Positions 1 to 7,897 of a DNA stretch of 34,895 nt are shown here, in pieces (the stretch's first letter is position 1; every line of letters begins with the position of its first letter). The DNA lies in the NCBI GenBank assembly GCA_028279185.1, contig JANQSS010000093.1, forward strand, positions 1-34,895, read 5' to 3'. The position numbers were made by a program, and so were the translations under genes. A model generated the notes under the pieces. That model saw only the letters and a list, made by a program, of their open reading frames with translations. It did not search any database and was not told where the DNA came from. The DNA is from Saprospiraceae bacterium. GTDB taxonomy: Bacteria; Bacteroidota; Bacteroidia; Chitinophagales; Saprospiraceae.

Positions 1-71
1 AGCACTATATCTTATTGCTACAAGCCGAAGACAAAGTAATAGCAAAACAGGTGATCCGCATCCGCTCGTAA
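1..71 (+). CDS. 3' end of a T9SS-sorted secreted protein (partial)
   Basis: Only the last 22 codons are inside the window, read in frame 3 from base 3 to a TAA at 69-71. The peptide has a hydrophobic YILLL strand, a short charged turn and a final basic VIRIRS end. This matches the last two beta-strands of a type A C-terminal sorting domain of the type IX secretion system, and resembles the ends of the three complete T9SS cargo proteins further on (KLIVR, RMIIR, SFVKM). The protein is therefore probably exported across the outer membrane. Its main body lies upstream, so nothing can be said of its function. A strong terminator follows 23 bases after the stop. Confidence 0.6.
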   Translation, partial: HYILLLQAEDKVIAKQVIRIRS

Positions 72-93
72 GGAAGCGATATCACGGGAAATA

Positions 94-133
94 AAAGAAG
101 CCGCCCCGTAAAGTACGGGGCGGCTTCTTTTTT
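94..133. terminator. Strong bidirectional intrinsic terminator
   Basis: A perfect 17-bp inverted repeat (94-110 with 114-130) with a 3-base AAG spacer is GC-rich in the middle and A/T at its ends. T residues follow it on the plus strand (128-133), and the minus strand reads TTTTATTT after it. It sits between the T9SS gene end (71) and the stop of the convergent divIC-like gene (196), so it can end both transcripts. Confidence 0.93.
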
Positions 134-195
134 ATGCAATATTCAGTCAAACCAACACAATTTGATACCCATGTGCGGCAAAAAATGTCAAAACT

Positions 196-495
196 CTATC
201 GAATTAAATAGACCACTTCATCGGATTTGTGTAGGTAGAATTTCTCGCGGGCATATCGTTCACGATCAATCTCAATTGCATACATCTGCTCATCCAATTC
301 CGTCAATTCGGAATCAAAAAAGTCTCGCTCATCCTCTAGTTGATCGATTGTTTGCTGCAAACAACGAAGTGTAATCAAGTTGTTTTTATCAAAGAAAGTC
401 ATCCAAATTATGAATATGCAAAAAGTCAATACGTATTCATTTGCAAGTAAGGAGGTAATATATTTTCTATTCGCCCTATTTTCAGATGATAACAT
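196..495 (-). CDS. DivIC/FtsB-like septum formation initiator
   Basis: A 99-residue single-pass membrane protein. Residues about 21-36 form one hydrophobic segment (YVLTFCIFIIWMTFF). A heptad-rich coiled coil follows (LQQTIDQLEDERDFFDSEL), then the family's C-terminal signature RYAREKFYLHKSDEVVYLI, which resembles the ERYAREKYxMxKxxEDVFxI end of Bacteroidota DivIC/FtsB proteins. In that family the protein joins FtsL and FtsQ in the divisome, with the coiled coil in the periplasm. The ATG at 495 is the first usable start. The gene stands alone on the minus strand, divergent from the dehydrogenase gene at 655 and closed by the shared terminator at 94-133. No promoter was identified. Confidence 0.82.
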   Translation of the reverse strand: MLSSENRANRKYITSLLANEYVLTFCIFIIWMTFFDKNNLITLRCLQQTIDQLEDERDFFDSELTELDEQMYAIEIDRERYAREKFYLHKSDEVVYLIR

Positions 496-654
496 ATTAA
501 ATAAAAATTTAATATGACAAATGTAATGAAATTAATTTGATTTGTAATCATCGTTTAAAATGCCTGAAATTGCTGGATCGAAGACATTGAATTTACACCA
601 CAATTCGACATAGATTCGCTATCATTGCGTGCCAAAATGATGAGAGGGAAGTCC

Positions 655-1872
655 ATGAAAATAGGCATAGTACGAGAAGGTAAAATACCAAGTGATAATA
701 GGGTGCCGCTTACGCCTGAGCAATGCTTGCGAGTTCAGGAATTGACTTCACACGAAGTGATTATTCAACCCAGTCCGATACGCTGTTTTGCTGATTCAGA
801 GTATAGCTCATTAGGATTGAGATTGGAGGAAGATATGTCACAATGCGACGTACTATTGGGCGTAAAAGAAGTACCAATCGAAGAGCTCATTGCGCGGCGA
901 ACTTATTTTTTCTTTAGTCATACAATAAAAAAACAAGCGCACAATAGAAAGCTGCTCCAGGCCATTTTAGCCAAAAATATTAGGCTCATCGACTACGAGA
1001 CAATTACTGATGAAAAGGGCCAGCGGTTGATTGCTTTTGGTCGTTTCGCCGGAATGGTTGGCGCCCACAATGGGGTTATGGCATTTGGATCGCGAACAGG
1101 ACTTTTTGCACTTGATCGCATGACTTCGTTCAAGAATTACACTGCCGCGAAAGAAGCCTATAAGGCCATTTCATGGCCAGAAATGCGCATTGTCTTGACA
1201 GGAACAGGTCGGGTAGGGAACGGAGCAGCGGACGTCCTTCGAGATATGGGAATTAAAGAAATGAGTCCGGGGGAAATCGTTCGAGTTGGTAGTGGGCATG
1301 GAGCCGTGTTTACTCAATTGTCATCAAGTGACTACATCAAGCACCCGAAAAACGATACTTTTGATAAGACTGCATTCTATGCTAATCCCTCGAAGTTTGA
1401 AGCAAACTTCGAACCGTATTACCGGGCAGCAGACATTATGATTAATGGTATTTATTGGGATAGTCGCGCACCAAAGTTTTTTTCACTTGAAGACATGGCC
1501 TCACCCGAATTTCGTATACAGGTTATAGCAGATGTCACCTGTGACATTGCCCCTAACGCATCTATTCCTAGCACGATTCGCGCTTCCACTATAGCAGAGC
1601 CAGTTTTTGGTTTTGATCCGCTGACGGGATACGAAGAAGACCCATATCAACCGGACTGCATCGATGTGATGTCAATTGATAATTTACCAAACGAAATGCC
1701 GCGGGATGCTTCTCGTGCATTCGGAGCGATGTTCATCGAACACGTATTGCCCGCGCTTATAGATGATGATAAGGATGAGTTAATTAAACGGGCAGCTATT
1801 ACGGATGAAATGGGGAATCTTACCGAAAACTTTGCCTACCTAGATAGCTATGTTTCTTCTGTTCTTGGCTAA
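655..1872 (+). CDS. LYS1-type saccharopine dehydrogenase / alanine dehydrogenase family enzyme
   Basis: A 405-residue NAD(P)-dependent oxidoreductase. The N-terminus MKIGIVREGKIPSDNRVPLTP is the family's opening strand and conserved Arg/Pro segment. Residues about 140-155 (GRFAGMVGAHNGVMAFG) match the lysine-forming saccharopine dehydrogenase group, and TGTGRVGNGAADVL near residue 190 is the Rossmann glycine-rich loop. Members catalyse reversible NAD-linked reductive amination; in Bacteroidota they are often labelled alanine dehydrogenase or saccharopine dehydrogenase, and the exact substrate cannot be read from sequence. The ATG at 655 is chosen over upstream TTG/ATG codons because AGAGGGAAG lies just before it and the protein then starts at the family's usual position. 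The 3' end overlaps the convergent purC stop by 4 bases. A strong inverted repeat lies within the coding sequence at 1390-1412. Confidence 0.82.
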   Translation: MKIGIVREGKIPSDNRVPLTPEQCLRVQELTSHEVIIQPSPIRCFADSEYSSLGLRLEEDMSQCDVLLGVKEVPIEELIARRTYFFFSHTIKKQAHNRKLLQAILAKNIRLIDYETITDEKGQRLIAFGRFAGMVGAHNGVMAFGSRTGLFALDRMTSFKNYTAAKEAYKAISWPEMRIVLTGTGRVGNGAADVLRDMGIKEMSPGEIVRVGSGHGAVFTQLSSSDYIKHPKNDTFDKTAFYANPSKFEANFEPYYRAADIMINGIYWDSRAPKFFSLEDMASPEFRIQVIADVTCDIAPNASIPSTIRASTIAEPVFGFDPLTGYEEDPYQPDCIDVMSIDNLPNEMPRDASRAFGAMFIEHVLPALIDDDKDELIKRAAITDEMGNLTENFAYLDSYVSSVLG

Positions 1873-2867
1873 AGTGATACTTTAATTAAATCCTCAAGAC
1901 CTTTATCAGATAAAGGCTTGGTGTGGTTAAATGTCTGCTGAGTGAGCATTTCATAAAGGTGCACATAGCGTTCACTAACCTGCTTTACAAATGTATCGGG
2001 CATATCAGGCATCGTTTGTCCATCCAATCCCTGGAAGCCATTTTCTATGAGCCATTCCCTTACAAATTCTTTACTAAGCTGAATCTGCCTCTCTCCGTTT
2101 GCTTGTCGATCCTCGTAGCCTTGAGCGTAGTAATATCGGCTGCTATCAGGTGTGTGAATTTCATCCATTAGATATATTTCACCTTGATACAGACCAAATT
2201 CATATTTTGTATCTACTAGGATTAACCCAACAGCTTTGGCCATTTCACTTCCTCTTTCAAAGAGGGCTAGTGTATATCTGCAAAGCTTATCATAAACTGC
2301 GGGAGTCAATATTTTTCTTTCAATAATATCATTTCTTGATATATCTTCATCATGACCTGCTTCTGCCTTAGTCGCAGGCGTAATAATTGGCGATGGAAAT
2401 GGATCTGATTCGCGTAAACCTTCCGGCAATCCAACGCCACATAACACGCGTTTTCCTGATCGATAAACGCGCCATGAATGCCCAGCTAAGTAGCCTCGGA
2501 TGACCATTTCTATTCGTATGGGCTGGCAGTATTTACCCATTGACACGACAGGATGAGGTTCGCTCTCCAGCCAAATCGGTACTATGTCTTCAACAGCACG
2601 CAAAAAATGTGCTGCTATTTGATTTAGGACTTGACCTTTAAATGGAATTGGACGTGGGAGAATATGATCAAATGCCGAAATCCTATCCGAAGCTACAGAA
2701 ACGAGTTTGTCGTCGATCCGATAAATGTCTCGAACCTTGCCTCGATAAAATTGCTGATTTTCCGACAAGGCTAGCTCTGCCCGGTAAAGTGTTTCTTTCA
2801 ATAGGAATGGGAGTTTTGGTTTGGGCACATCACATATTAGTGACGACATTTTTTTCAGTGAGCACAT
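1869..2867 (-). CDS. purC: Phosphoribosylaminoimidazole-succinocarboxamide synthase (SAICAR synthase)
   Basis: This enzyme of de novo purine synthesis joins aspartate to CAIR using ATP in the cytoplasm. Visible signatures are GKVRDIYRIDDKLVSVASDR (glycine-rich nucleotide-binding start), SAFDHILP, RGYLAGHSW, and LILVDTKYEFG followed by DEIHTPDSSRY, the two classical SAICAR synthetase patterns. At 332 residues it is the long form, compared with about 237 in E. coli. ATG at 2867 has AAGGAG seven bases upstream; ATG at 2849 is an alternative giving 326 residues. Either start lies inside the preceding Nudix-like gene (stop 2830), so the two are probably co-transcribed and translationally coupled. 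The SD-like bases are also codons of that gene, so the start choice is not certain. Confidence 0.95.
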   Translation of the reverse strand: MCSLKKMSSLICDVPKPKLPFLLKETLYRAELALSENQQFYRGKVRDIYRIDDKLVSVASDRISAFDHILPRPIPFKGQVLNQIAAHFLRAVEDIVPIWLESEPHPVVSMGKYCQPIRIEMVIRGYLAGHSWRVYRSGKRVLCGVGLPEGLRESDPFPSPIITPATKAEAGHDEDISRNDIIERKILTPAVYDKLCRYTLALFERGSEMAKAVGLILVDTKYEFGLYQGEIYLMDEIHTPDSSRYYYAQGYEDRQANGERQIQLSKEFVREWLIENGFQGLDGQTMPDMPDTFVKQVSERYVHLYEMLTQQTFNHTKPLSDKGLEDLIKVSL

Positions 2868-3252
2868 CTTTTAGCTCCTTGAGCATTTTATACTCCTCTG
2901 GCAGCACACGTTTAAAAGCATCCTTCAATATGACAAATTTGCCTTGCTCCAATTCTGAACCAACTTCTTTTAATTTATACGTTATGTTGTGCACATCATG
3001 TTTGATGATGTTTCGGATTGATGGAATATCATGCCAGTCACCCTTCATGGCAACTGCATTAACTGTCTCACCTCCTTCATTTTGCACAGGATCCAGTTCG
3101 ATTAACTCTGTATCTGCCGGCACTTCGTTTTTCGCCAATGGAAACCGCCAGGCTTCTTTGTCTTCGGCGAGTCCGGAATTTATAAGGAAGATTTCGATTC
3201 CTTTTTCATGCATTCGGTATACGATGAGTCGAGCTCTATCTAGTATTTTCAT
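2830..3252 (-). CDS. Degenerate Nudix-like protein upstream of purC
   Basis: A 140-residue soluble protein. The N-terminus (ARLIVYRMHEKGIEIFLIN, then EAWRFPLAKNE) resembles the first strands of Nudix-fold Ap4A/NTP hydrolases, where a W-x-x-P-x-G segment precedes the Nudix box. The REXXEEXGU catalytic box itself is absent, so metal-dependent hydrolase activity is doubtful. The C-terminus is helical and charged (VLPEEYKMLKELKDVLTEKN). The stop overlaps the start of purC by 20-38 bases, indicating co-expression with purine synthesis. I recognise the fold only loosely; it could be an unrelated alpha/beta domain. ATG at 3252 begins the homology-like region directly. Confidence 0.55.
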   Translation of the reverse strand: MKILDRARLIVYRMHEKGIEIFLINSGLAEDKEAWRFPLAKNEVPADTELIELDPVQNEGGETVNAVAMKGDWHDIPSIRNIIKHDVHNITYKLKEVGSELEQGKFVILKDAFKRVLPEEYKMLKELKDVLTEKNVVTNM

Positions 3253-3414
3253 ATGACGTCAGCGTGGTTTTAATCCAAATAAGGGGATGGACCCATATGG
3301 GCGATAAATATATACAATAATCGCGTTATATGAGGTTAAAATGCGTAAAGCTATGTGAGAGTTGCTGAGGCAAGACATCAACGTATTGCGATGTGATTAA
3401 TGTAGAAACGACCG

Positions 3415-4053
3415 TCAAGCCCTTTTTCGTGTTTCCGGCGGACGCAAAGCATCCAATTCATGTTGCTGCGAAATAATATAAAGGAGCAACACTGCAAGGA
3501 AAAGTTCTTGTACACCTTCGCTCATTTCGCGCATCATCTGAACAGCGCGTGCTTGAGGGTTAGTGTTTTTACTGAATCTATTCATGATTCCGAAATGATC
3601 ATCGCCGATGAGTACCTCAGGGTGATCAATATCCGTCCAATCAATTTCACCGATTACCTTTCGCCCGGAACGGTTTTTAATCGTTCCGTTAGCCAATACA
3701 TAGGCAAATCGCTGCTGGTTAATTTGTACTTCTGTGTATTTAGGACGGATGAGAAAAGTGTATAAGTATGGGTTTGTTTGGACCGCAACGAATCCTCTTC
3801 GTTGTCCGTACACCCGCAATCCATAATTTCCAATTAACTCATGGAAAATAGTATTTACTTTTCCCATTTTGTAGGATGTAAAACCAACACGTTTTCGTTT
3901 TCCAATCTGGAGTTTCAATGCTATGGATTGAATTTCCTCGTCATCGATTGGGATCCAGTCGTCTTTCTTTTCGCGTAGAAGTCCGGTTAGTTGCTTTTTG
4001 TCCCTTCGGAACTTCGCTTTATCTGAGGAAAGTATATCGAGTAAAAAACTCAC
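3415..4053 (-). CDS. Hypothetical protein downstream of rpoD
   Basis: I do not recognise a family. The product is 212 residues. It starts at a GTG (4053; no in-frame ATG nearby) with a basic, lysine/arginine-rich N-terminal third (KAKFRRDKKQLTGLLREKK). A mixed alpha/beta middle contains YGLRVYGQRRGFVAVQTNPY and ends in GRKVIGEIDW. A hydrophobic helix lies near the C-terminus (VQELFLAVLLLYIISQQ, about residues 181-197) before a short charged tail. That helix could be a membrane anchor or a packing helix. There is no signal peptide. The gene lies on the minus strand 100 bases beyond the rpoD stop and may be read from the rpoD transcript, since no terminator is obvious between them. Coding bias and length argue that it is a real gene. 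Confidence 0.6.
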   Translation of the reverse strand: MSFLLDILSSDKAKFRRDKKQLTGLLREKKDDWIPIDDEEIQSIALKLQIGKRKRVGFTSYKMGKVNTIFHELIGNYGLRVYGQRRGFVAVQTNPYLYTFLIRPKYTEVQINQQRFAYVLANGTIKNRSGRKVIGEIDWTDIDHPEVLIGDDHFGIMNRFSKNTNPQARAVQMMREMSEGVQELFLAVLLLYIISQQHELDALRPPETRKRA

Positions 4054-4153
4054 ATGTTAGATTTTGCACTAAAATAATGAAAACGCGAATATGGTTGAAT
4101 GAATGTACTTGACAAATAGAATAGGATAAGAATCTACAATCAACCGACGAAAA

Positions 4154-5014
4154 CTATCGATTAGGAAATAAGTTTTGACGTTTTATTTTTCGTCGGAGAC
4201 GACGTAAGGCACGTTCACGAATTTGGCGCACGCGTTCTCTGGTAAGTCCATACATTTCTGCAATTTCATCCAAAGTATGGGCTCTTTTTCCATTTATTCC
4301 AAAAAACGATGAAAGAATTTCATACTCTCTTGGTGACAAACTGGAAAGACCATTTTTTAATTCGATTGCTAATGATTCTTCCATCAATTTTATGTCGGGT
4401 GATTCCTCGTCATTTGGCATCATATCAAGCATGGTCATGTCTTTGTCATCACCACCCATAGGTGCGTCAATACTGGCGTATCGCTTTCGTCCATTCCAGA
4501 TCGTTTCTAATTCCTTCTGATTTAATTCGCATGCTTCTGCTAACTCTTCCATTGAAGGCTCTCGTTCGAACTTTTGAACAAAGCTCGTATAGGCTTCCAT
4601 GACGCGCGTCAATTTTGACATTTTGTTTACAGGTACTCTGACCATGCGACTGTATTCGACAATAGCCTGGATGATGGATTGTCGAATCCACCAGACGGCA
4701 TACGAAATAAATTTGAACCCTTTCGTTTCATCAAAGCGTTTTGCGGCTTTTATCAGACCGACATTTCCTTCGTTGATCAAATCACTGAGCGACAGTCCGT
4801 TATTTTGATATTGCTTCGCCACGGAGACGACAAAACGCAGATTTGCACTTGTCAGTCTTTGCAATGCATTTTGATCCCCGGCTTTAATTTTACGCGCAAG
4901 GGAGACTTCCTCTTCCGCCGTTAACACATTTATTTTGCTGATTTCATTTAAATATTTATCCAATGAGATGCTATCACGGGAAGTAATTCTTGTTGATATT
5001 TTTAACTGACGCAC
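4154..5014 (-). CDS. rpoD: Primary RNA polymerase sigma factor (short Bacteroidota RpoD)
   Basis: A 286-residue housekeeping sigma factor lacking region 1.1, as is usual in Bacteroidota. Region 1.2 is at about residues 17-50 (LDKYLNEISKINVLTAEEEVSLARKIK). Region 2 covers 54-123 and includes the -10 recognition helices GFKFISYAVWWIRQSI. Region 3 spans about 130-205. Region 4 ends with the HTH LDEIAEMYGLTRERVRQIRERALRRLR, which reads the -33 element. The start is GTG at 5014, because MRQLKI is the typical N-terminus of this family and no ATG is available. It follows pnp on the same strand, an order I recall from other Bacteroidota, but a terminator (5147-5177) separates them. This is the sigma factor expected to read the TAnnTTTG promoters found elsewhere in the window. 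Confidence 0.96.
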   Translation of the reverse strand: MRQLKISTRITSRDSISLDKYLNEISKINVLTAEEEVSLARKIKAGDQNALQRLTSANLRFVVSVAKQYQNNGLSLSDLINEGNVGLIKAAKRFDETKGFKFISYAVWWIRQSIIQAIVEYSRMVRVPVNKMSKLTRVMEAYTSFVQKFEREPSMEELAEACELNQKELETIWNGRKRYASIDAPMGGDDKDMTMLDMMPNDEESPDIKLMEESLAIELKNGLSSLSPREYEILSSFFGINGKRAHTLDEIAEMYGLTRERVRQIRERALRRLRRKIKRQNLFPNR

Positions 5015-5146
5015 CTTTAGTGAATTGTTGTGTTGCTTTAAATTAGTGAATACGAGTCACATATTCTAATTTATAACGAAAGTCATATCAAGAGCGTTCA
5101 ATGAATGACAAGAAAAGTGGTAGTTAGGATCAAATTACTTCAAACA

Positions 5147-5177
5147 AAAAGGGACAACGAATGACGCTATCCCTTTT
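5147..5177 (-). terminator. Intrinsic terminator of pnp
   Basis: On the minus strand an AAAA tract leads into GGGATAGCG, a 5-base loop TCATT and CGTTGTCCC, then TTTTT. The stem is 9 bp with two G-T wobbles, extended by A/T pairs. It lies 28 bases past the pnp stop (5205), ahead of rpoD, so rpoD probably has its own promoter within 5015-5146. Confidence 0.8.
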
Positions 5178-5204
5178 CTCTTGATTTTTTGAGTTTACCT
5201 CGAT

Positions 5205-7358
5205 TTATTCAGATCGATTTTTTTGTCCATTGGACTTTGGTAAAAGCACTTTTCGTGAAAGTCTCATTTTACCTGTTTTTTCATCGACGCCTATAAGTTT
5301 GACTTTGACTTTATCACCTTCCTGAAAGACATCTTCAACCTTTTCTATTCGCGTATGCGAAATTTCAGAGACGTGTAAGAGCCCACTTTTTCCTTTGAAA
5401 TCGACAAATACGCCATATGGCATAACTGAGGCTACAACAGCATCGTATACATCACCGACCTCAGGAGTAAAGGTGATTTCTTTGATCTTTGCCAATGCCA
5501 TGTCCAGACCTTCTTGATTAACACTTGAAATTGCTACGATTCCTTTTCCATCAACCTCGTCGATGCTTATAACAGTATTTGTCTTTTCCTGTAAATCCTG
5601 AATAATCGATCCACCTGGGCCAATTACCGCACCAATAAAGCTTTTATCAATAGTCAGCTCGACCATTCGCGGCGCATGAGGTTTTAAGTCCGGTCTGGGT
5701 TGATCGATTGTCTTGTTCATTTCATTGAGGATATGGATTCTTCCTTCCTTGGCCTGATCCAGTGCCTTCTCCAAGGTTTCGTACGGAAGGCCATCAATTT
5801 TTATATCCATCTGGCAGGCACAAATACCTTTTGCCGTTCCCGTCACCTTGAAGTCCATATCACCTAGTGCATCCTCATCTCCCAAAATATCAGAAAGGAC
5901 GGCGATATCGGATCCTTCGGCAATCATTCCCATCGCAATTCCTGATACAGGCGCTTTGATTTGGATTCCGGCGTCCATAAGAGCTAAAGAACCCGCACAT
6001 ACAGTCGCCATCGACGATGAACCATTGGATTCTAAGATATCGGATACTATTCGAAGGGTATAAGGATTTTCATCCGGCAACACTTGTTTGAGTGAACGTC
6101 CGGCTAGGTTTGCATGACCAACTTCACGCCTGCCGGGTCCTCGCATCGGTTTTGTTTCTCCAACAGAGAAGGCCGGAAAATTGTAATGCAAAATAAAATT
6201 GTCGTAGCCCGAAAGCAGAGCATTATCGACCATCATTTTGTCTTGCTTACTACCTAAGGTCAAGCTTGTCAACGCTTGCGTCTCACCTCTATTAAAAATA
6301 GCCGAACCGTGTGCTGCGGGTAAGTAATCTATTTCGCTCCAGATTGGCCGCACTTCATCCGATTTACGACCATCCAAACGGATTCCTTCCTTTAAAACGA
6401 TTTCCCGAATTGTTGATTTTTTTACTTTTTCAAAGTAATAAGAGACGACATCTCCAAACTCTTCTATAAATTCTTCACCGCGCTCTTCTAGAAGCATTTC
6501 ATTCAAATCGTCTTTCGTTTCCTGAATGCGGTTTTTTCGAGTTTTCTTGTCTAGTTGACCTCTAGCAATACTTTCTATTTTTCCTTTAATCGATTGATTA
6601 ACAATATTATATATTTCTTCATTTTCTTCAATGGCTGGTATGACGGTTCGTTTTAACAAAGCATCGTCTCCAACCAATTGTGCCAATTCTAGCTGCGCAT
6701 TGCACTGAACCTTTATGGCATCATGTCCGGCTCGTATGGCTTCGATTAACTCCTTTTCCTGACATTCCTTTGCTTCACCTTCAACCATCATTACGTTTTG
6801 CAGTGTTGCAGCAACAATGATTTCGAGCGAGGCATTTTGCAATTGGTCGCGACTAGGGTTTATAACATATTCGCCGTTAATTTTGGCTACGCGCACTTCT
6901 GATAATGGACCGTCCCAAGGAATATCAGACACAGATAGTGCTGCAGATGCTGCTAGAGCCGCATATGCATCCGGAAGCGTTTGTTCATCACCTGATATCA
7001 AATTGAGAATGACTTGTGTGTCATTCATATAACCATCCGGAAAAAGTGGTCTGATGGCCCGGTCAACAAGCCGAGAAGTTAGAATTTCATAGTCGTTGAG
7101 CCTTGCTTCACGACGAAAGAAATTTCCAGGTATTCGACCTGCGGCCGCAAATTTTTCCTGATAATCTACGCTTAACGGAAAGAAAGCCTGCCCTTCTCGT
7201 GCCTCTTTGGCACTAACAACTGAGGCAAATAACATAGTCTTTCCGATTCGGACAACGACTGACCCGTCCGCTTGTGTGGCCAGTTTACCCGTTTCTATGA
7301 TAACCTCCTGTCCGTTTGGAAGGTTAAACGAGGTTGAAAGTGGAATTTGTTTTCCCAT
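5205..7358 (-). CDS. pnp: Polyribonucleotide nucleotidyltransferase (PNPase)
   Basis: A trimeric 3'-5' phosphorolytic exoribonuclease of mRNA decay, 717 residues and full length. Domains in order: first RNase PH core (about 12-145), all-helical linker (about 150-320), second RNase PH core (about 325-545, with FNRGETQAL, the GPGRREVGHANLAGRSL segment and GDEDALGDMDFKVTGTAKG bearing the catalytic acids), KH domain (about 550-615, VIGPGGSIIQDLQ) and S1 domain (about 620-695, GDVYDAVVASVMPYGVFVDF). The ATG at 7358 (MGKQIPL) is preferred over upstream codons because it matches the family start. It is downstream of rpsO, as in many bacteria, but with a terminator between them and a 9-bp hairpin in its own leader (7385-7407), suggesting autoregulation. 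Confidence 0.97.
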   Translation of the reverse strand: MGKQIPLSTSFNLPNGQEVIIETGKLATQADGSVVVRIGKTMLFASVVSAKEAREGQAFFPLSVDYQEKFAAAGRIPGNFFRREARLNDYEILTSRLVDRAIRPLFPDGYMNDTQVILNLISGDEQTLPDAYAALAASAALSVSDIPWDGPLSEVRVAKINGEYVINPSRDQLQNASLEIIVAATLQNVMMVEGEAKECQEKELIEAIRAGHDAIKVQCNAQLELAQLVGDDALLKRTVIPAIEENEEIYNIVNQSIKGKIESIARGQLDKKTRKNRIQETKDDLNEMLLEERGEEFIEEFGDVVSYYFEKVKKSTIREIVLKEGIRLDGRKSDEVRPIWSEIDYLPAAHGSAIFNRGETQALTSLTLGSKQDKMMVDNALLSGYDNFILHYNFPAFSVGETKPMRGPGRREVGHANLAGRSLKQVLPDENPYTLRIVSDILESNGSSSMATVCAGSLALMDAGIQIKAPVSGIAMGMIAEGSDIAVLSDILGDEDALGDMDFKVTGTAKGICACQMDIKIDGLPYETLEKALDQAKEGRIHILNEMNKTIDQPRPDLKPHAPRMVELTIDKSFIGAVIGPGGSIIQDLQEKTNTVISIDEVDGKGIVAISSVNQEGLDMALAKIKEITFTPEVGDVYDAVVASVMPYGVFVDFKGKSGLLHVSEISHTRIEKVEDVFQEGDKVKVKLIGVDEKTGKMRLSRKVLLPKSNGQKNRSE

Positions 7359-7384
7359 TATATATTTATTTAATAGCATACAGA

Positions 7385-7407
7385 CCTTTCTTCGATATGA
7401 AGAAAGG
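7385..7407 (-). promoter_or_regulatory. Hairpin in the pnp leader, candidate PNPase/RNase III autoregulatory stem
   Basis: A perfect 9-bp inverted repeat (7385-7393 with 7399-7407) around a 5-base loop lies 26 bases upstream of the pnp ATG and just after the rpsO terminator. E. coli pnp is autoregulated through a leader duplex cleaved by RNase III. The position is analogous, but the regulation here is inference. Confidence 0.5.
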
Positions 7408-7411
7408 CCAT

Positions 7412-7446
7412 AAAAAAAGACAGGTGCCCGAATGCGGACACCTGTC
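7412..7446 (-). terminator. Intrinsic terminator of rpsO
   Basis: A 13-bp stem (one G-T wobble) has a CATT loop on the minus strand and is followed by seven T residues (7412-7418). It starts 5 bases past the rpsO stop (7452). Read-through of this terminator would be one source of pnp transcript. Confidence 0.92.
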
Positions 7447-7451
7447 TGTGA

Positions 7452-7727
7452 TTATTTTCTGATATTCAAGGCCTTCAATATCTCTCGATACTTGTTGATG
7501 TCCTTATTTGCAAGGTACTTCAGCAATTTTCTTCGCTTACCAACAAGACGGAGCAAGGACCGTCTGGAGGAATGATCTTTATTGTTTTCCTGAAGGTGAT
7601 CGGATAATCCCTTGATACGCGCCGTAAAAAGCGCAATTTGCCCTTCTGTGGATCCTGAATTTGCACCCGATCCGCCAAATTCCTTGAAAATGTTCTCTTT
7701 TTGTTCTTTTGTTAAGTACTGTGGCAT
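7452..7727 (-). CDS. rpsO: 30S ribosomal protein S15
   Basis: A 91-residue, full-length S15, which binds the 16S rRNA central domain early in 30S assembly. Characteristic segments are GSTEGQIALFTARIKGLSDHL and NNKDHSSRRSLLRLVGKRRKLLKYL, carrying the conserved RNA-contacting D-H-S-x-R-x-L-L-x-L-V motif. The ATG at 7727 gives the usual N-terminus. A promoter -7 element TATCTTTG lies at 7782-7789, leaving a leader of roughly 48 bases that can fold (7738-7771). S15 represses its own mRNA in several bacterial groups. The gene is followed by its own terminator and then pnp. Confidence 0.97.
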   Translation of the reverse strand: MPQYLTKEQKENIFKEFGGSGANSGSTEGQIALFTARIKGLSDHLQENNKDHSSRRSLLRLVGKRRKLLKYLANKDINKYREILKALNIRK

Positions 7728-7737
7728 GTTATAATTA

Positions 7738-7771
7738 TTTGATTACCAATATATTGATCGCACTGATCAAA
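7738..7771 (-). promoter_or_regulatory. Structured rpsO leader, candidate S15 autoregulatory RNA
   Basis: In the short leader, TTGATC and GATCAA (7765-7770 with 7754-7759) form a 6-bp hairpin with a 5-base loop. An outer helix TTTGAT/ATCAAA (7766-7771 with 7738-7743) and a self-complementary CAATATATTG (7747-7756) compete with it. Mutually exclusive stems close to the start codon are what S15-responsive leaders show in other phyla. This is structural suggestion only. Confidence 0.35.
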
Positions 7772-7781
7772 ATTAGCGCCG

Positions 7782-7789
7782 CAAAGATA
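7782..7789 (-). promoter_or_regulatory. Promoter -7 element of rpsO
   Basis: The minus strand reads TATCTTTGC, matching the Bacteroidota -7 consensus TAnnTTTG. The -33 region is only T-rich (TTTTC about 19 bases upstream). Transcription would begin near 7775. Confidence 0.6.
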
Positions 7790-7897
7790 GTAAAAGGGTC
7801 CAAGAAAAGTATGGTATCAAGTTTCAAAAAGAATGGATACAATAGTGTGTATGTGCGCTAACAACACAGCTCGTAGTTTGTGTTCATCAAACCGTAG

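Noticed and set aside
162-374. Plus-strand ORF of 70 codons opposite the divIC-like gene
   Set aside because: It lies wholly antisense to a gene with a clear family signature and has no recognisable product.
2642-3256. 204-codon plus-strand ORF over purC and the Nudix-like gene
   Set aside because: It is antisense to two better-supported genes; the composition (Ser/Cys/Phe-rich) is that of a shadow frame.
3292-3301. CCCATATGGG palindrome upstream of the Nudix-like gene
   Set aside because: At ten bases it is expected by chance at this scale and has no supporting context.
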